Source of the DNA: Nitratiruptor tergarcus DSM 16512
GTDB lineage: Bacteria; Campylobacterota; Campylobacteria; Campylobacterales; Nitratiruptoraceae
Assembly: GCF_027946175.1 (NCBI RefSeq)
Contig: NZ_AP026671.1
Location: 744,001-808,000 of the forward strand
Length of the DNA: 64,000 bases
Direction of reading: 5' to 3'
This document shows positions 8,715 through 17,386 of this stretch, piece after piece. Positions within the stretch are counted from its first letter, which is position 1, and each line of letters opens with the position of its first letter. Under the pieces are notes generated by a model that worked only from the letters and a program-made list of their open reading frames with translations, did not search any database and was not told the origin of the DNA. A program made the position numbers and the translations under genes.

Positions 8715-10255
8715 ATACTCTCCTTGAGTAGTTTTTTGGCAAAGTCTTTTGCTTCTTGCGTAATTTTTTCTCCACTTATGATTCTTGCAATCTCTTCAAC
8801 TCTTTGTTCCTCTTCAATCTCTTTAACACTGCTTTTACCATTTTCTTTTGTTACTAAAAAGTGTTGATCAGCTAGACTTGCAAGTTGTGCTTGATGTGAA
8901 ATAGCAAAAATTTGATAATTAGAAGAGAGTTTTTTGAGGATCTTTGCTACTGCCATAGACTCTTCACCGCTGATATTTGCATCTATCTCATCGAGTACTA
9001 AAATTCCCTTTTTCCCTCCCACATCACTCCAGGCAGCCATAAAAGCAAGTCTTAATCTATTATACTCTCCAGAGCTTATATTTTTAAAATTTACACCATT
9101 AAGTAATACTTCTGCTTCATCTGCTCCACTTGCATCAAGGTTTTTATTCTCTATTGCTATAGCTGCTGCAGGGAGTTTGAGTTGATGGAGGTACTCATTG
9201 ACTCTCTCTTGCACTCTTTTTGCTGCCTCTTTTCGTGCCTTCGTAATAGATGCAGCAATATCTTGCAACTGCTGTTGCAAAGAATCGAGCTCTTTTTGCA
9301 AATGCTCCTTTTCAAAACTAATATTTTCTAATGCTTCAAGCTCCTCTTTTTTCTTTTTACGCTGCTCTATTGCCTCTTCAATACTTCCGTATCTTCTTTT
9401 TAATGATGAGAGCTCTTCGATTCTGCTTAAAACTGTTTCAATATCTACCTCTTCAAGCTCTTCAAGACGTGTGGCTTCTGCGTAAAAAATATCACGCAAT
9501 TCATTCATTGTTGCATTAAAAAAGTCGCTGCTTTTGCCTATAAGATCTAGTGCCTCTTGCACTGCACTCTCATATTCAAAAATATTTTCTGCTCGCTGCA
9601 AAGCTTGTGCAATTTTTTCTTTTTTGGAGAGTTCTTTTTTTACCTGCATTAACTCTTCATATTCACCCACTTGAGGATTGATACGATCGATTTTTGCAAT
9701 CTCAAACTCCAAAAACTCTCGCAACTCTTGCGATTTTTGCTCTTTTTGCTCAATCTCTTCTAAATGCTTTTTTGTCTTTATGTAGCGCTGATACAACTCT
9801 TGCAAAAGAAGCTTATTTTTTACAAACTCCTCACTCTCTACAAAATCATCTATAATATTTAAAATATTTGTGCTAGCGAAAAAACTCTGATCTTTTTGAT
9901 TGAGATAAGAAACCATCGGAGAAAAAAGCTCTTGTAAAGACTTTTTCGAGATGCTCTGCTCATTGATAAAATAGCGGCTCTTCTCTTTTTTCATAGAGCG
10001 TATAATTACAATATCTTCTTCACTCTCTATACCAAACCTTTCAAGATCCACATTTGCTTGTACAACAATCTCACTCACTTTCGCTTCTGGATTTTTCATG
10101 CCAAAAAGAGCCAACAGCGCATTTATAAGAACACTCTTTCCTGCCCCACTGGGCCCCGTAAAAACAATAAGAGAGTTACGAAAACTAAGCACTACCTCTT
10201 CAAATCCAAAATGTTCTTTGAGATAAAGCCTCTCAACCAAAACTATATTCCCCAT
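8711..10255 (-). CDS. recN: DNA repair ATPase RecN
   Basis: SMC-like protein for double-strand break repair, 514 residues. The Walker A motif GPSGAGKS is at residues 34-41. A long antiparallel coiled coil occupies roughly 150-360, rich in E, K, L and Q. The ABC signature ISSGEYNRLRLA and Walker B LVLDEIDANISG come near the C-terminus. It is a little shorter than E. coli RecN, as is usual in Campylobacterota. It overlaps nadK by 13 bases. Confidence 0.94.
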   Translation of the reverse strand: MGNIVLVERLYLKEHFGFEEVVLSFRNSLIVFTGPSGAGKSVLINALLALFGMKNPEAKVSEIVVQANVDLERFGIESEEDIVIIRSMKKEKSRYFINEQSISKKSLQELFSPMVSYLNQKDQSFFASTNILNIIDDFVESEEFVKNKLLLQELYQRYIKTKKHLEEIEQKEQKSQELREFLEFEIAKIDRINPQVGEYEELMQVKKELSKKEKIAQALQRAENIFEYESAVQEALDLIGKSSDFFNATMNELRDIFYAEATRLEELEEVDIETVLSRIEELSSLKRRYGSIEEAIEQRKKKKEELEALENISFEKEHLQKELDSLQQQLQDIAASITKARKEAAKRVQERVNEYLHQLKLPAAAIAIENKNLDASGADEAEVLLNGVNFKNISSGEYNRLRLAFMAAWSDVGGKKGILVLDEIDANISGEESMAVAKILKKLSSNYQIFAISHQAQLASLADQHFLVTKENGKSSVKEIEEEQRVEEIARIISGEKITQEAKDFAKKLLKESI

Positions 10256-11106
10256 CCAAGTTTTTCGCGAAGCACATTGAAGTAGTTGCGCTCTTTACGA
10301 TGAATAAGTTTCGCACCAATAGGTGCTTTTTTCACTATTACAATATCTTTTGGTGTAAATTCATACATATCTTGTCCATCAATGACAATGAGAGCCGATT
10401 TGCTTTTGGTAGTAATTTTAAACTCAAACTCTGCAGGAAGCACCAATGGACGCTGCGTCAAAGAGTGTGGACAAATAGGTGTGAAGATGAAATCATTTGA
10501 AAAAGGATAGACTACAGGTCCACCAGCAGAGAGATTGTATGCAGTAGATCCTGTCGGTGTTGAGATAATAAGTCCATCCCCATAGTAGCTATTCATGAGG
10601 CTATCTTCTATGAACACATCGATATATATCATTTTTGAGACAGCTGGCCTAGTGATAACTACATCATTAAATGAGAGGATGCGCTCTTTTTTTCCAAGTA
10701 TAGCAATTTCTATCATCATACGCGTATCTATGCGAAAATCATTCTTTTTTATTTTTTTTACAAAACTCTCAACATCTTCTGGTTTTATATCTGTCAAAAA
10801 ACCAAGAGTCCCTACATTGATACCAAGTACAGGTTTATGATATTCATAGCTCCGTCTTGCTACACTAATGAGCGTTCCATCCCCTCCTAAAGAGACAAGA
10901 ATATCGCATGCCTGACACAACTCATCAAAACTCAAACCATCTTTCTCACCAATTATCTGTGCACTCGATCTATCAATTTTGATAGCAATATCCTCTTTTT
11001 CAAAAGCTTTTTTGATACGCTTATACGTATCTTTAAGCTTTTCCCCACCCGGTTTTATGATAATTCCTGCACACTTGATATCCATGGAACACTCTTTTTT
11101 TGTCAT
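10243..11106 (-). CDS. nadK: NAD kinase
   Basis: 287 residues, phosphorylates NAD to NADP. GGDGTLIS is at about residues 74-81, NDVVITRP lies in the middle, and TPTGSTAYNLSAGGP is the substrate-binding loop. It is the first gene of the minus-strand operon that runs to mrdA, divergent from aspS across a 70-base gap. A second ATG at 11,085 (MDIKCAGI) aligns better with the usual start of the family, so the true protein may be 7 residues shorter. Confidence 0.94.
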   Translation of the reverse strand: MTKKECSMDIKCAGIIIKPGGEKLKDTYKRIKKAFEKEDIAIKIDRSSAQIIGEKDGLSFDELCQACDILVSLGGDGTLISVARRSYEYHKPVLGINVGTLGFLTDIKPEDVESFVKKIKKNDFRIDTRMMIEIAILGKKERILSFNDVVITRPAVSKMIYIDVFIEDSLMNSYYGDGLIISTPTGSTAYNLSAGGPVVYPFSNDFIFTPICPHSLTQRPLVLPAEFEFKITTKSKSALIVIDGQDMYEFTPKDIVIVKKAPIGAKLIHRKERNYFNVLREKLGWGI

Positions 11107-11143
11107 ATTTTAACATATCATACTTTTTAAAGATTAGTTTTTG

Positions 11144-11149
11144 TATAAT
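11144..11149 (+). promoter_or_regulatory. -10 element for aspS
   Basis: Perfect TATAAT preceded by TTTTTG, 28 bases upstream of the TTG start of aspS. The strong ribosome site AAGGAAGAGAG lies between them. No clear -35 hexamer is visible, which is usual for Campylobacterota sigma-70 promoters. Confidence 0.55.
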
Positions 11150-11176
11150 TGAGCCAAAAATTTAAAGGAAGAGAGT

Positions 11177-12937
11177 TTGCGAACACACTACTGCGCTCAA
11201 CTAAATGAAAACGACGTAGGCAAAGAGGTAGTGCTCTGTGGATGGGCAAATAGCTACCGCGATCATGGAGGAGTCATATTTATAGATTTGCGTGATAAAA
11301 CTGGGCTTATCCAGCTTGTATGCGATCCCGCTGATAGCAAAGAGGCACATAAAATCGCTACAAGAGTACGAGATGAGTATGTACTTATTGCTAAAGGAAA
11401 GGTGCGATTACGCGGTGAGGGGCTTGAAAACCCACGTCTAAAAACTGGTAAAATTGAAGTAGTTGTAGATAAACTTACTATAGAAAATGAGAGTGCACCA
11501 CTCCCTTTTATAATAGGTGATACAAACGTCAATGAGGAGATTCGTCTTAAATATCGCTATTTAGATCTGCGCACAAAAGAAGCATATGAGACTTTTGAAC
11601 TTCGCAGCAAAGTAGCAATTGCTGCAAGAAACTTTCTTGATGAAAATGGTTTTTTGGAGGTTGAGACTCCAGTTCTCACAAAATCTACTCCAGAAGGTGC
11701 TAGAGACTATCTAGTTCCAAGCAGGCTCTATCCTGGAGAATTTTACGCTCTGCCACAATCACCACAGCTTTTTAAGCAGCTCTTGATGGTAGCAGGATTT
11801 GATCGTTATTTTCAAATAGCTAAATGTTTTCGTGACGAAGACTTAAGAGCTGACAGACAGCCTGAATTCACCCAAATCGATGTGGAGATGAGCTTTTGTA
11901 CTGAAGATGAAGTAATTGCAATTGCTGAAGGGCTCATCAAAGCGATTTTTACAGCAAGTGGCATAGAGGTTCAAACCCCTTTTCGCCGCATGCCATACCA
12001 TGAAGCAATGGAGAATTACGGTAGCGACAAACCAGATCTTCGCTACGATCTTAAACTTGTCGATGTCATTGATATTTTTGAAGATACTGAGCTCAAAGTC
12101 TTTCGCGATATTGCACAATACAAAAAACTTAACCGCATCAAAGCTCTTCCAGTCAAAAATGGCGCTGATACATTGACAAGAAAAGATATAGATGAACTCA
12201 CCAATTTCGTAGCGAAGTTTGGTGCAAAAGGTCTTGCATGGGTCAAAGTCAAAGAGGATGGAGATCTACAAGGTCCTATTGTGAAGTTTTTAAGTGAAGA
12301 TGAAAAAAATAGACTTATAGAGCGTTGCGGCGTAGAAGCAGGAGATCTCATCTTCTTTGGTGCAGGTGCTAAAAAAACTGTGCTTGATTATATGGGAAGA
12401 CTCCGAGCAGAAGTAGCAAAAAAACTTGGACTCATAGATAAAGATAGATATGAGTTTGTATGGATTGTTGATTTTCCAATGTTTGAGATCGAAGAGGGAG
12501 AGGTGAAAATCAAAGCACTCCACCACCCCTTTACAATGCCAAAGAATGTAGATAGTGAAGATATCGAAGCGATGACCAGTGAAGCTTACGATATTGTTCT
12601 CAATGGTGTAGAACTTGGTGGTGGAAGTATCAGGATTCATAAACCGCAAATTCAAAAGAAAATATTTGAGATCCTTGGAATTAGTGATGAAGAAGCACGT
12701 GAGAAATTTGGCTTTTTACTTGATGCACTCCAATATGGTGCACCCCCTCACGGAGGCTTTGCCCTTGGATTTGATAGACTTGTAATGTTACTTACAAAAC
12801 GTGACAATATTAGAGATGTGATCGCATTTCCTAAAACGCAAAAAGCGCAATGTCTACTCACCCATGCTCCAAGTCCAGTAGACCCAGAGCAGCTTAAAGA
12901 ACTCCATATAAGGATTAGAGAGCCGAAAAAGGTATGA
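11177..12937 (+). CDS. aspS: Aspartyl-tRNA synthetase
   Basis: 586 residues, bacterial-type class II synthetase with an N-terminal OB-fold anticodon-binding domain, catalytic core and GAD insertion (about residues 280-410). Core motifs include [23 protein letters not shown] (class II motif 2 region) and [13 protein letters not shown] (motif 3). The start is TTG at 11,177, chosen because AAGGAAGAGAG sits just upstream and MRTHYC matches family N-termini. In relatives this enzyme often charges both tRNA-Asp and tRNA-Asn; the sequence alone does not settle this. It overlaps feoA by 4 bases. Confidence 0.96.
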   Translation: MRTHYCAQLNENDVGKEVVLCGWANSYRDHGGVIFIDLRDKTGLIQLVCDPADSKEAHKIATRVRDEYVLIAKGKVRLRGEGLENPRLKTGKIEVVVDKLTIENESAPLPFIIGDTNVNEEIRLKYRYLDLRTKEAYETFELRSKVAIAARNFLDENGFLEVETPVLTKSTPEGARDYLVPSRLYPGEFYALPQSPQLFKQLLMVAGFDRYFQIAKCFRDEDLRADRQPEFTQIDVEMSFCTEDEVIAIAEGLIKAIFTASGIEVQTPFRRMPYHEAMENYGSDKPDLRYDLKLVDVIDIFEDTELKVFRDIAQYKKLNRIKALPVKNGADTLTRKDIDELTNFVAKFGAKGLAWVKVKEDGDLQGPIVKFLSEDEKNRLIERCGVEAGDLIFFGAGAKKTVLDYMGRLRAEVAKKLGLIDKDRYEFVWIVDFPMFEIEEGEVKIKALHHPFTMPKNVDSEDIEAMTSEAYDIVLNGVELGGGSIRIHKPQIQKKIFEILGISDEEAREKFGFLLDALQYGAPPHGGFALGFDRLVMLLTKRDNIRDVIAFPKTQKAQCLLTHAPSPVDPEQLKELHIRIREPKKV

Positions 12938-13164
12938 AACTAAGCGATACAAAAAGCGGTGATATTGTAAAAGTTGTAAGCTTTGAAAATGAGTGTAATG
13001 AGATGCAATGCAAGCTTGAAGCTATGGGTTTTCGGCGAGGGGATATTGTTAAAGTATTGCAAAAAAGCTTTTTTGGTCCAATACAGGTAGAAGCAAATGG
13101 TACCAAAATTGCACTTTGTCGAGGACAAGCAAAAAAAATTGAAGTAGAAAAAGTAAAGGAGTAA
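12934..13164 (+). CDS. FeoA-domain protein
   Basis: 76 residues forming one SH3-like FeoA domain ([22 protein letters not shown]-like core, then [21 protein letters not shown]). FeoA proteins assist the FeoB ferrous-iron transporter at the inner membrane. No feoB is present here, so its partner would be elsewhere, or the protein may have another role. It starts inside the aspS stop region (4-base overlap) and ends 2 bases before adk. Confidence 0.85.
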   Translation: MKLSDTKSGDIVKVVSFENECNEMQCKLEAMGFRRGDIVKVLQKSFFGPIQVEANGTKIALCRGQAKKIEVEKVKE

Positions 13165-13166
13165 AA

Positions 13167-13745
13167 GTGAAAAAACTATTTTTAATAATTGGAGCCCCAG
13201 GAAGTGGGAAAACTACAGATGCTGAACTTGTAGCAAAAAGAAACAGTGATAAAATCATTCACTACTCTACAGGTGAACTCTTGCGCGCAGAGATTGCCAA
13301 AGGAACACCACTTGGCGCTACTATCGCTAGCTATGTAGATAACGGTAAGCTAGTACCTCTTGAAATTGTTATGGATACTATTAAAAATGCAATTTTAAGT
13401 AGTGATAAAGACATCATTATCATAGATGGATTTCCTCGAAGCGTAGAGCAGATGGAAGCTCTTGATGCAATGCTTACACAAAGCCCTGATATTACACTCA
13501 AAGCTGTCATTGAGATAGTCGTAAGCGAAGAGACAGCAAGAGAACGTGTTCTAGGTAGAGCTAGAGGCGCAGATGATAATGTAGAGGTCTTTAATAATCG
13601 TATGAAAGTCTATTTAGAGCCTTTACCAGAGATAGAGAAATTTTATGAAAGCAAGGGACTGCTCAAAAAAATCGATGGTGAGAGAACTATAGAAGAGATT
13701 GTAGAAGAGCTAGAGAAGTTCATCCTTGAAAAAGCAAACTCCTAA
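13167..13745 (+). CDS. adk: Adenylate kinase
   Basis: 192 residues, interconverts ATP, ADP and AMP. The P-loop [12 protein letters not shown] starts at residue 9, with the TT variation seen in Campylobacterota instead of the common GT. The AMP-binding segment [18 protein letters not shown] and the [13 protein letters not shown] motif are present. The long zinc-type LID is absent, so this is the short form. The ribosome site AAAGGAG precedes the ATG. Confidence 0.95.
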   Translation: MKKLFLIIGAPGSGKTTDAELVAKRNSDKIIHYSTGELLRAEIAKGTPLGATIASYVDNGKLVPLEIVMDTIKNAILSSDKDIIIIDGFPRSVEQMEALDAMLTQSPDITLKAVIEIVVSEETARERVLGRARGADDNVEVFNNRMKVYLEPLPEIEKFYESKGLLKKIDGERTIEEIVEELEKFILEKANS

Positions 13746-14484
13746 TTTTTATGCAGTTATAATTGGCACAGAAATTCTCAACGGAAGACGTGAAGATAGG
13801 CATTTTGCCTTTCTTCGTAACTCGCTCCTTCAAAGGGGCTGGAAACTCAAAGCCTCTTTTGTTATTGAAGATGATCCACTTCTCATAGAAAAGATTTTTA
13901 CCCTCATAAAAGATGATCCCAAAAGTGTAATGTTTAGTTTCGGTGGTATTGGAGCAACTCCAGATGATTATACAAGAGCAATAGCTGCAAAAGTCTTTGG
14001 TGATGGAAAACTCTATATGCATGAAGAGGCAAAGAGGCGTATTATTGATAGATTTGGAAAAGATACTTATCCACACCGTATCAATATGGCAATGCTGCCA
14101 AAAGATGCAAAACTCTTAGATAATCCCATTAATAATGTCCCTGGATTTTATCTTCATAAGAGATTTTTCTTTGTTCCAGGTTTTCCACAGATGGCTCACC
14201 CAATGGTAGAGCAAGTACTCGATCTCTTCTACCCCAAAGCTCCCAAACTTTATAGACTCACAATATGCGTAGAAGCGAGTGAAAACGATCTTTTAGATAT
14301 TATGAAAAAGATACCAGAAGATATTGAGTTTTCTTCTTTGCCAGCTATTGAAGATAATCGATATTTTGATGTGATCTCAATTGCTTCTACAGATAAAAAA
14401 GAAGCAAAACATTGGATGCAGTTTTTCATCAATGAAGTAGAAAAACGAGGCTTTAGATATAAAAAAGCGGAACGATGCTCATAG
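13726..14484 (+). CDS. CinA-like molybdopterin-binding domain protein
   Basis: 252 residues with the MoaB/Mog-type fold in the first 165 residues: [21 protein letters not shown] and [19 protein letters not shown] are characteristic of the N-terminal domain of CinA. The C-terminal PncC amidohydrolase domain is absent. Roles proposed for such proteins include nucleotide pyrophosphatase activity; none is shown here. The start is TTG at 13,726, overlapping the end of adk by 20 bases. The first conserved residues (FYAVIIGTE) begin right after it. Confidence 0.82.
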   Translation: MKKQTPNFYAVIIGTEILNGRREDRHFAFLRNSLLQRGWKLKASFVIEDDPLLIEKIFTLIKDDPKSVMFSFGGIGATPDDYTRAIAAKVFGDGKLYMHEEAKRRIIDRFGKDTYPHRINMAMLPKDAKLLDNPINNVPGFYLHKRFFFVPGFPQMAHPMVEQVLDLFYPKAPKLYRLTICVEASENDLLDIMKKIPEDIEFSSLPAIEDNRYFDVISIASTDKKEAKHWMQFFINEVEKRGFRYKKAERCS

Positions 14485-14750
14485 TACATCTTCTCATCAC
14501 ACTGGATCTTCCCTATATTACATCTCTCAAAGGAAGACGCAAAATTCTCAACTCTCTCAAAGAGAAACTTAAACACCAAAATATGGCCGTCACCGATGTG
14601 AGTGGAGAGTATGCAAAAGAAGCTAGCTTGGCTCTTCTTTTTTTTGCAAAAAATGAAAATGAAGCCCATAAAAAAATTGAAAAAGTACGTAATCTTCTTG
14701 ATAACTACATGAGTGATATTGAATATACAATTTCTTACGAAATTTTGTAA
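14475..14750 (+). CDS. DUF503 (YlxP-like) family protein
   Basis: 91 residues, ferredoxin-like fold predicted. Family features are [20 protein letters not shown] at the start and a VSGEYAKEASLALLFFAKNE-like centre. YlxP homologs accompany rbfA in other bacteria and are suspected to act in ribosome maturation, but the function is not established. It overlaps the cinA-like gene by 10 bases and closes the aspS-led operon. Confidence 0.8.
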   Translation: MLIVHLLITLDLPYITSLKGRRKILNSLKEKLKHQNMAVTDVSGEYAKEASLALLFFAKNENEAHKKIEKVRNLLDNYMSDIEYTISYEIL

Positions 14751-14831
14751 ATATTTACTATAGCAGCTTGCATCCGGGCACCATATAAAATACTACACAG
14801 TTCCTCAAAATATACTTTATACTTATCTATA

Positions 14832-14850
14832 AAATAATGTTACATTATTT
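14832..14850. promoter_or_regulatory. 19-bp inverted repeat upstream of tetR
   Basis: Arms AAATAATGT and ACATTATTT around a single central T. The repeat overlaps the TTGACT at 14,849-14,854 that could serve as -35 for tetR. It could be a binding site for a regulator other than the TetR protein, because its sequence differs from the 18-bp palindrome downstream. Confidence 0.45.
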
Positions 14851-14869
14851 GACTTACTTCTCTATTTTT

Positions 14870-14875
14870 TATACT
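14870..14875 (+). promoter_or_regulatory. Probable -10 of the tetR promoter
   Basis: TATACT lies 15 bases after TTGACT. The predicted start of transcription falls inside the palindrome at 14,882-14,899, which would allow direct repression. Confidence 0.4.
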
Positions 14876-14881
14876 ATCTTA

Positions 14882-14899
14882 TTAGAGTAATTACTCTAA
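14882..14899. promoter_or_regulatory. Perfect 18-bp palindrome, likely TetR operator
   Basis: TTAGAGTAATTACTCTAA reads the same on both strands and ends 9 bases before the ATG of the TetR gene. Size and symmetry match operators of TetR dimers, and the position just after a -10 element fits autorepression. It is seen directly; the binding protein is inferred. Confidence 0.65.
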
Positions 14900-14908
14900 A
14901 GGCTTGTA

Positions 14909-15514
14909 ATGGATAAAAAAGAGATAATTTTAGAAACTGCTTTGGCGCTTTTCAATAACTATGATACAAAAACAATCACAACAAATCATATTGCCAAAGA
15001 GGCAGGTGTAAGTCCTGGTAATCTCTACTATCACTATAAAAACAAAGAGGAGATAATCTATGAGCTCTATAAGCAAATGATGCAAAAAATAGGCTTTCTC
15101 TCTGCTCCTTTGCCTGCATCGTTATGCGAAATGAATACATATTGCCGCTATGTTGCAAATGTTTGGTGGAAATACAGGTTTTTGCGCAAAGAGCTGCTTT
15201 TTCTCATGCGCCGTGATCCTTTGTTACAACAGGCTGTCATAAAGGATAACAAAGCGCAATATGAAAAACTGCTAGAACTTATAAAGCATCTTGTCACTAA
15301 TGGTTGTATCGAGAAAAAAGCGATGCAAATGCATCAGTTTATTGCCCAAACTATCATGCTTTATAGTCAGTTTTGGACACCATTTCTTACTATTATGGGA
15401 GAAAAAGAGGATGAAGCAGCAGCTTTACGTATCACCCAAAAGATTAAAAAAATTCTCCAACCCTATCTTACACAAAAAGCAATAGCTAATCTACAACAAT
15501 GTAAAGGAGTTTAA
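14909..15514 (+). CDS. TetR/AcrR-family transcriptional regulator
   Basis: 201 residues. The N-terminal helix-turn-helix spans about residues 5-55 (ILETALALFNNYD, then ITTNHIAKEAGVSPGNLYYHYKNKEE), the classic TetR signature. The C-terminal ligand-binding domain is helical and carries no recognisable ligand motif. The ribosome site AAAGG precedes the ATG. The stop codon abuts the start of the AhpD-like gene, so the downstream redox genes are probably in its regulon. Confidence 0.9.
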   Translation: MDKKEIILETALALFNNYDTKTITTNHIAKEAGVSPGNLYYHYKNKEEIIYELYKQMMQKIGFLSAPLPASLCEMNTYCRYVANVWWKYRFLRKELLFLMRRDPLLQQAVIKDNKAQYEKLLELIKHLVTNGCIEKKAMQMHQFIAQTIMLYSQFWTPFLTIMGEKEDEAAALRITQKIKKILQPYLTQKAIANLQQCKGV

Positions 15515-16048
15515 ATGGCATACATAAAATTACCTGAATTTGAACAGATGAGCCCAGCAATCCAGGAAAAAGCTCGCCCTATTCTAGAAAAAACAGGAAC
15601 ACTTGGTGAAATATTCAAACTGCTTGCAGTTGATGAAAATATCTACAACGCTACCGATACAATGGTACAAAATTACCTTATAAAACAGACACATCTGCCC
15701 TACTATATCAAAGAAGCAATTGCACTTTTAATTTCAAAAGAGAATAGTTGCAAAATGTGTGTGGATGTGCATAAAAATATTGCAAAAATGCTCGGACTCA
15801 CCCAGGAGCAAATCGATGAGATTTTGCAAGGAATAGATGCTATGCATACTGATGAAAAAACAAAAAGACTTTTGGAGTTTTGCATTCGTGCATCAAAAAA
15901 GGATAACTATAAAATGACACAAGAAGATATCGATGCAATCAAATCGTATGGATGGAGTGATAAAGAGATCCTTGAAGCAGTAGCAATAACAGGCTATTTT
16001 AACTATATCAATACACTATCCAATGTCTTTGGACTTGGAAAAGGATAA
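15515..16048 (+). CDS. Carboxymuconolactone decarboxylase / AhpD-like protein
   Basis: 177 residues, all-helical AhpD-like fold. The redox motif CKMCVDVHKNIAKMLG (CxxC followed by H three residues later) lies near residues 80-95 and is typical of peroxidase-like members. Such proteins remove peroxides with help from a thiol donor. It directly follows the TetR gene with an AAAGGAG ribosome site and precedes a cytochrome c and a thioredoxin-like gene, which supports a redox-stress role. Confidence 0.85.
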   Translation: MAYIKLPEFEQMSPAIQEKARPILEKTGTLGEIFKLLAVDENIYNATDTMVQNYLIKQTHLPYYIKEAIALLISKENSCKMCVDVHKNIAKMLGLTQEQIDEILQGIDAMHTDEKTKRLLEFCIRASKKDNYKMTQEDIDAIKSYGWSDKEILEAVAITGYFNYINTLSNVFGLGKG

Positions 16049-16051
16049 GAG

Positions 16052-16381
16052 ATGCGATATATAATTACTGGGATATTTCTTTTATCAGTTTATACATTTG
16101 GATATTCAAGCAAAGGCATGAACGCATATAAAAAACTTTGTAGCCTCTGCCATGGTCCTGCATTCAAAGGTGCAGCCATGCTCAATAGCGATGAATGGGA
16201 TGCAATGTTTGCCAATGGTGCAAAAAAACTCCGTACTTTGCACAAAGAGTTTCCAAAGGCTCTAAAAAAGCTCAACTCATCATATTTCAAAAGAAGAGGT
16301 AAATATCTCCATAAATTTTTACATAATAATGGTAGAGATTTTGGAGTTGTGCGTAGCTGTGATGGCCTTAACTGCGGATAG
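16052..16381 (+). CDS. Small periplasmic c-type cytochrome
   Basis: 109 residues with a signal peptide (MRYIITGIFLLSVYTFGYS). One haem-binding motif CSLCH lies at about residues 30-34. The distal ligand is not certain; a Met in GAAML is a candidate. Two extra cysteines close the protein (SCDGLNCG). It begins 3 bases after the AhpD-like gene and is followed closely by the thioredoxin-fold gene, so it may exchange electrons with one of them. Confidence 0.82.
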   Translation: MRYIITGIFLLSVYTFGYSSKGMNAYKKLCSLCHGPAFKGAAMLNSDEWDAMFANGAKKLRTLHKEFPKALKKLNSSYFKRRGKYLHKFLHNNGRDFGVVRSCDGLNCG

Positions 16382-16389
16382 GAGAGAGT

Positions 16390-16797
16390 ATGCTTAAATT
16401 TATTATTATACTTTTTGTGCCTCTTTTGCTTGCAGCGCAGATTCAATGGCAAAAGGATTTTTCTACTGCACTTGCGGTAGCGAAGAAAAGCAATAAACCA
16501 CTTATGATTTTTTATGAGAGTAAAAATTGCCACTGGTGTAAAAAAATGGTGCAAGAAACACTACACAACAAAAAGGTAAAAGATCGTATCAATAAAGAGG
16601 TCATAGCTGTAAAAATCTGGAAAGAGCGTAATGACTATCCAGCATCTTTTCGTGCTAAATATACGCCAACAACATTTTTCATAACTCCAACTCAAAAACA
16701 GATCATAAGACCTGTCCTTGGCTATGTCAATGTCGCATATTTTCTCTCCTATCTCGATGATGTCAAACGAAGAAAAAAACGCTATAAACTTTTCTAA
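16390..16797 (+). CDS. Periplasmic thioredoxin-fold protein
   Basis: 135 residues with a signal peptide ending near LLLAAQ. The active-site pair is CHWC (about residues 50-53) in ESKNCHWCKKM, and the cis-proline loop is YTPTTFF. This resembles the SoxW/DUF255 thioredoxin group. It may reduce or repair the neighbouring AhpD-like protein or cytochrome; the partner is inferred from position only. Confidence 0.83.
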   Translation: MLKFIIILFVPLLLAAQIQWQKDFSTALAVAKKSNKPLMIFYESKNCHWCKKMVQETLHNKKVKDRINKEVIAVKIWKERNDYPASFRAKYTPTTFFITPTQKQIIRPVLGYVNVAYFLSYLDDVKRRKKRYKLF

Positions 16798-16810
16798 ATC
16801 TTTCTTTTAC

Positions 16811-16816
16811 TATAAT
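16811..16816 (+). promoter_or_regulatory. -10 element for ppa
   Basis: Perfect TATAAT about 31 bases before the ppa ATG, with the strong ribosome site AGAGGAGAG in between. It suggests ppa has its own promoter, separate from the TetR group. Confidence 0.55.
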
Positions 16817-16846
16817 AGTCTGCAAATTTGAAAAGAGGAGAGATAA

Positions 16847-17368
16847 ATGGATCTAAATAAAATAGGATGTGGCGAAAATCCTGATAAAGTACATGCACTC
16901 ATAGAAATCCCTTACGGTTCAAATATTAAATATGAAGTAGACAAAGAGAGTGGCGCTATATTTGTAGATCGCATTATGTATAGCGCTATGTACTACCCAG
17001 CAAATTACGGCTTTGTACCAAATACGCTTGCTGCTGATGGTGATCCAGCAGATATCTTAGTACTTACAGACTACCCTTTGATTCCTGGCAGTGTTATAAA
17101 AAGCCGCCTTATTGGCGTTTTGGTGATGGAAGATGAAAGTGGTATGGATGAAAAACTCCTTGCAGTTCCTGTTACAAAAGTAGATCCAACCTATGCAGAT
17201 ATCAATGATATTCATGATCTTCCACAACACACTCTTGATAAAATTAAAAACTTTTTTGAAACATATAAAATACTTGAACCAAATAAATGGGTAAAAGTCA
17301 AAGAGTACAAAGGAAAAGACGAAGCTACAAAAATTCTTGAAGAAGCAATACAAAACTACAAAGGCTAA
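16847..17368 (+). CDS. ppa: Inorganic pyrophosphatase (family I)
   Basis: 173 residues, hydrolyses pyrophosphate in the cytoplasm and so drives biosynthetic reactions. Metal-binding and catalytic segments are ALIEIPYGSNIKYEVDK, YYPANYGFVPNT and the signature DGDPADILVL. Length is normal. It converges on amiC with 13 bases between the stops. Confidence 0.96.
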   Translation: MDLNKIGCGENPDKVHALIEIPYGSNIKYEVDKESGAIFVDRIMYSAMYYPANYGFVPNTLAADGDPADILVLTDYPLIPGSVIKSRLIGVLVMEDESGMDEKLLAVPVTKVDPTYADINDIHDLPQHTLDKIKNFFETYKILEPNKWVKVKEYKGKDEATKILEEAIQNYKG

Positions 17369-17386
17369 GGGAGTTTTTCTCTTAGC
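17364..17386. terminator. Hairpin between convergent ppa and amiC
   Basis: GCTAAGGGAG and TTCTCTTAGC can pair over about 10 bases (two of them G-U) around a TTT loop, spanning both stop codons. There is no long T-run after it, so it is a weak candidate for a two-way terminator. Confidence 0.35.

Noticed and set aside
9198-9519. Plus-strand frames opposite recN
   Set aside because: They lie opposite the coiled-coil part of recN and are rich in Ser, Cys and Phe, as expected from antisense of Glu/Lys/Leu-rich coding sequence.
12290-12655. Minus-strand frame of 121 codons inside aspS
   Set aside because: It is fully contained in a conserved essential gene, has no ribosome site and no recognisable domain.
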